This document shows positions 24,163-25,598 of a stretch of 25,598 nucleotides of DNA, piece after piece. Source of the DNA: a virus; IMG/VR virus record IMGVR_UViG_3300021962_000583, positions 1 through 25,598 of that record. The stretch is one strand, 5' to 3'. The notes beneath the pieces are model-generated. The model made no database searches. It was not told the origin of the DNA and saw only the letters and a list, made by a program, of their open reading frames with translations. Each line of letters starts with the position of its first letter. Within the stretch, counting starts at the first letter, position 1. The position numbers were made by a program, and so were the translations under genes.

Positions 24163-24753
24163 TTAATTTGGTCTAGTTAAATTTAATAACTGATAACACT
24201 TATCATTACGGTCAAATGCATAATCTGCATATTGACCGTTTTTTCTTACAAAGTGTAAGAATAGTTGCATAAAACGATCATTATCGTGAGTTCTTAGTGG
24301 ACTTCTCCAGTGTTCTACTTGAGTTCCTAGATATGCAACGCCGTGACCTACTGGAGTAACCACTGCTCTATTCTTTCCTTCCAGATCTTTGATTTTGATA
24401 GGCCACGCAGCATCACCACAAATATTCATTGTGACTGATACTTCGCAAGATGGACGATCGGTATGGCAGTTCATCCACCCACCTTTATGATATGTGGTAG
24501 AAAACCAATAAGTAGGTAACAGTTCTTCTCCAACTAACTGCTCAAGAACTGGTTTAAGTCTCCACATAATATAAGTACAAGTTGGCGGAGCATAACAAGT
24601 TAGAACCCTTCCTCTTTCTGGATCTTTATATCCGTTTAGACTTCCAAGTTCTCTTACTGCACCACAAAGATTTTTATACTTAATCTCTAGTGCCTCTGTT
24701 GGCGTAATAATCTCTGGGAGATAGTGCCAACCTTTTTTCAGAAAAGAACTCAT
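24163..24753 (-). CDS. Putative 2OG-Fe(II) oxygenase, minus strand
   Basis: About 196 aa from the ATG at 24753. A GTG two codons upstream (24759) would give 198. Numbered from the GTG, the likely iron ligands are His99 and Asp101 in MNCHTDRPSCEVSVTMNI and His150 in YLGTQVEHWRSP, with Arg162 (NDRFMQLFLHFV) for 2-oxoglutarate. WPIKIKDLEGKNRAVVTP forms the expected strands between them. The sequence is clearly different from the other two oxygenases here. It is the only minus-strand gene in this half of the window. Its 3' coding part carries the plus-strand terminator. A weak TATTAT box precedes it. It looks like a separately controlled accessory gene (moron-like). Substrate unknown. Confidence 0.8.
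   Translation of the reverse strand: MSSFLKKGWHYLPEIITPTEALEIKYKNLCGAVRELGSLNGYKDPERGRVLTCYAPPTCTYIMWRLKPVLEQLVGEELLPTYWFSTTYHKGGWMNCHTDRPSCEVSVTMNICGDAAWPIKIKDLEGKNRAVVTPVGHGVAYLGTQVEHWRSPLRTHDNDRFMQLFLHFVRKNGQYADYAFDRNDKCYQLLNLTRPN
24208..24244 (+). terminator. Rho-independent terminator embedded in antisense gene
   Basis: The 5' arm ACGGTCAA-ATGCA (24208-24220), loop TAATC, and 3' arm TGCAT-A-TTGACCGT (24226-24239) form a 13-bp stem with one bulged A. A run of six T (24239-24244) follows. It lies 46 bases after the chaperone-like stop. The same bases encode part of the C-terminus of the minus-strand oxygenase. No T-run follows the hairpin on the minus strand, so it should act on plus-strand transcripts. 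Confidence 0.8.
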
Positions 24754-24768
24754 ATCCACATTTACTCT

Positions 24769-24774
24769 ATAATA
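24769..24774 (-). promoter_or_regulatory. Possible -10 box for the minus-strand oxygenase
   Basis: TATTAT on the minus strand, 15 bases before the ATG, in an AT-rich stretch. No convincing -35 is seen. A late-type box is absent on this strand, which would fit earlier or host-type expression. Confidence 0.2.
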
Positions 24775-24784
24775 TGTATTGTAT

Positions 24785-24792
24785 CATAAATA
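24785..24792 (+). promoter_or_regulatory. Late-promoter box CATAAATA
   Basis: Located 20 bases before the ATG at 24813, in the divergent gap after the minus-strand oxygenase. It would restart late transcription of the structural genes at 24813 onward. Confidence 0.55.
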
Positions 24793-24812
24793 CTTAAAAG
24801 TTTCTAAGACAA

Positions 24813-25148
24813 ATGGCAGTTGCTGAAGTTACAAATATAGTCATTGAAAAAGGGACTGATTTTGAGGCAACTTTTAATCTATTTGATCCAGATCAGTCTT
24901 CATCTGTTCTTTCAGGATTATCAACGACCTATGCAACAATTCGTAAGTATCCCGATGCAACGAGTGGTGAAGAGTTTGCAAAAACAATCACTGCAGGAAC
25001 TGGAACTATTAAAATTACTCTGACTTCGGAACAAACTGCAAGATTAAAGGCAGGTAGAAATTATTTTGATGTGGTTCTCACTATTGGAGGAAAGAAAACA
25101 AAAGTCATTAAAGGAACAGCAATTGTAGAAGAGAGTGCGTCTGTATGA
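24813..25148 (+). CDS. Small beta-sandwich structural protein
   Basis: This 111-aa protein has the pattern of an Ig-like phage domain: VIEKGTDFEATFNLFD, then YATIRKYP, GTGTIKITLTSEQTARLKAG, and NYFDVVLTIGGKKTKVIKG. The order of strands (G-x-D ... F-x-L ... I-R-K ... L-T-x-x-Q-T ... L-x-A-G ... Y-x-D-V) resembles the N-terminal domains of baseplate upper proteins, but this is a pattern judgement only. No enzyme motif. It is translationally coupled to the next gene by an ATGA overlap. Probably a virion or baseplate component conserved in cyanomyoviruses. Confidence 0.65.
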   Translation: MAVAEVTNIVIEKGTDFEATFNLFDPDQSSSVLSGLSTTYATIRKYPDATSGEEFAKTITAGTGTIKITLTSEQTARLKAGRNYFDVVLTIGGKKTKVIKGTAIVEESASV

Positions 25149-25471
25149 CTTATAAAGTTACTTTTTCCTCTGGAAATAATTATTCTGCCAAACTTTCACA
25201 ACCATTAAACTATAAAACTAGTTTATCTTACAACATAGAAATTATGCCACAAACACTAGACGAGCTCTCAGACGTGGAGATCAGTGGAAATAATGATAAG
25301 TATGTATTAATGTATGATGCTGCAACTGGAAAATGGAGAGATCGCAATCCAGATGAAGTTCTTTCTGCAGCAACTACAGAACCAAATCAACCAGGACTTC
25401 CAGCAGACTTTGAAAATCAATTGGATATTGATCTTGATGATCGTATTAATTTGGATGCGGGTGGGTTTTAA
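25145..25471 (+). CDS. Small virion structural protein
   Basis: This 108-aa protein starts MTYKVTFSSGNNYS. The middle LDELSDVEISGNNDKYVLMY, followed by DAATGKWRDRNPDEVL (to about residue 73), is a phrase that recurs in fibre-type proteins of tailed phages: L-x-x-L-x-D-V-x-I-x-G-x-x-x-x-x-x-L-x-Y-D-x-x-x-x-K-W. The acidic tail (IDLDDRINLDAGGF) may be a flexible end. It starts within the stop of the previous gene (ATGA). Likely a small tail or fibre-connector protein. It ends 38 bases before the last, partial gene. Confidence 0.65.
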   Translation: MTYKVTFSSGNNYSAKLSQPLNYKTSLSYNIEIMPQTLDELSDVEISGNNDKYVLMYDAATGKWRDRNPDEVLSAATTEPNQPGLPADFENQLDIDLDDRINLDAGGF

Positions 25472-25475
25472 TATT

Positions 25476-25482
25476 CTAAATA
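25476..25482 (+). promoter_or_regulatory. Late-promoter box CTAAATA
   Basis: In the 38-base gap before the ATG at 25510, five bases after the upstream stop. Predicted leader about 22 bases. Confidence 0.55.
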
Positions 25483-25509
25483 CTATTATAATCAAATAGT
25501 CATAAGAAG

Positions 25510-25598
25510 ATGCCTGCACCAGTACTTCAGTTTAAGAGAGGTAATGCAGGGGTAGCAGGAACCGTACCTGCACTCCGTCCAGGTGCACCAGCAATTTC
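25510..25598 (+). CDS. N-terminus of a virion structural protein, 3' end outside window
   Basis: Only 29 complete codons are visible, starting MPAPVLQFKRGNAG and continuing with TVPALRPG. This Q-F-K-R-G ... P-x-L-R-P-G opening resembles the start of tail/fibre structural proteins in cyanomyoviruses, from memory of such genomes. It follows a late box and an AAGAAG sequence directly before the ATG. The function is inferred from this short piece and the context only. Confidence 0.55.
   Translation, partial: MPAPVLQFKRGNAGVAGTVPALRPGAPAI

Overview
The window looks like the distal-tail and host-recognition region of a marine T4-like myovirus, most likely a cyanophage of Synechococcus or Prochlorococcus. 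The reasons are: AT-rich DNA; densely packed genes, mostly on one strand; T4-type late-promoter boxes (CTAAATA or ATAAATA) in the short gaps; fibre-like structural proteins rich in VGI, TGIST and GTGV motifs; an S74-type chaperone fibre end; and small conserved structural proteins of cyanomyovirus type. No tRNA, insertion sequence, CRISPR array, integrase, reverse transcriptase or replication gene is visible. No non-coding gap exceeds about 65 bases.

Layout. (1) 2-3430: 3' part of a very large tail structural protein, open at the left edge. (2) 3427-4174, minus strand: two tandem paralogous small proteins, driven by a 12-bp palindrome that carries overlapping late-promoter boxes facing both ways. 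(3) 4239-7560: three fibre-like proteins, one with four perfect 54-bp repeats and one ending in an S74 chaperone/protease domain. (4) 7588-22904: three giant kelch-like proteins (912, 908 and 906 aa) interleaved with modifying enzymes: a 2OG-Fe(II) oxygenase, a GT-A glycosyltransferase, a PAPS sulfotransferase, a GT4-FkbM fusion, a GT17-GT2-FkbM fusion, and one conserved gene I do not recognise. (5) 22931-25598: a prolyl-4-hydroxylase-like oxygenase, a tail-fibre assembly chaperone-like protein, a minus-strand second oxygenase, two small structural proteins, and the start of another structural protein.

Main observation. Each kelch-like protein contains exactly 18 blades of about 48 residues. 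Two non-repeat spacers split them into 6+6+6, at the same blade boundaries in all three proteins. This predicts three six-bladed propellers per protein. Within a blade about 40 residues are nearly invariant, while a loop of about 2-10 residues after the GGG, and 2-3 residues after LSQAR, differ from blade to blade. Across the locus this gives 54 variable loops on one scaffold. Tracts identical at the DNA level at equivalent and non-equivalent blade positions suggest ongoing recombination among blades and among the three genes.

Working model (inference). The kelch proteins are interchangeable receptor-binding or adhesin parts of the tail. The oxygenases, glycosyltransferases, sulfotransferase and methyltransferases between them either decorate these virion proteins or alter the host surface. 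Late-promoter boxes often contain the stop codon of the preceding gene. They suggest units such as [sulfotransferase + kelch B], [GT4-FkbM + GT17-GT2-FkbM] and [unknown gene + kelch C].
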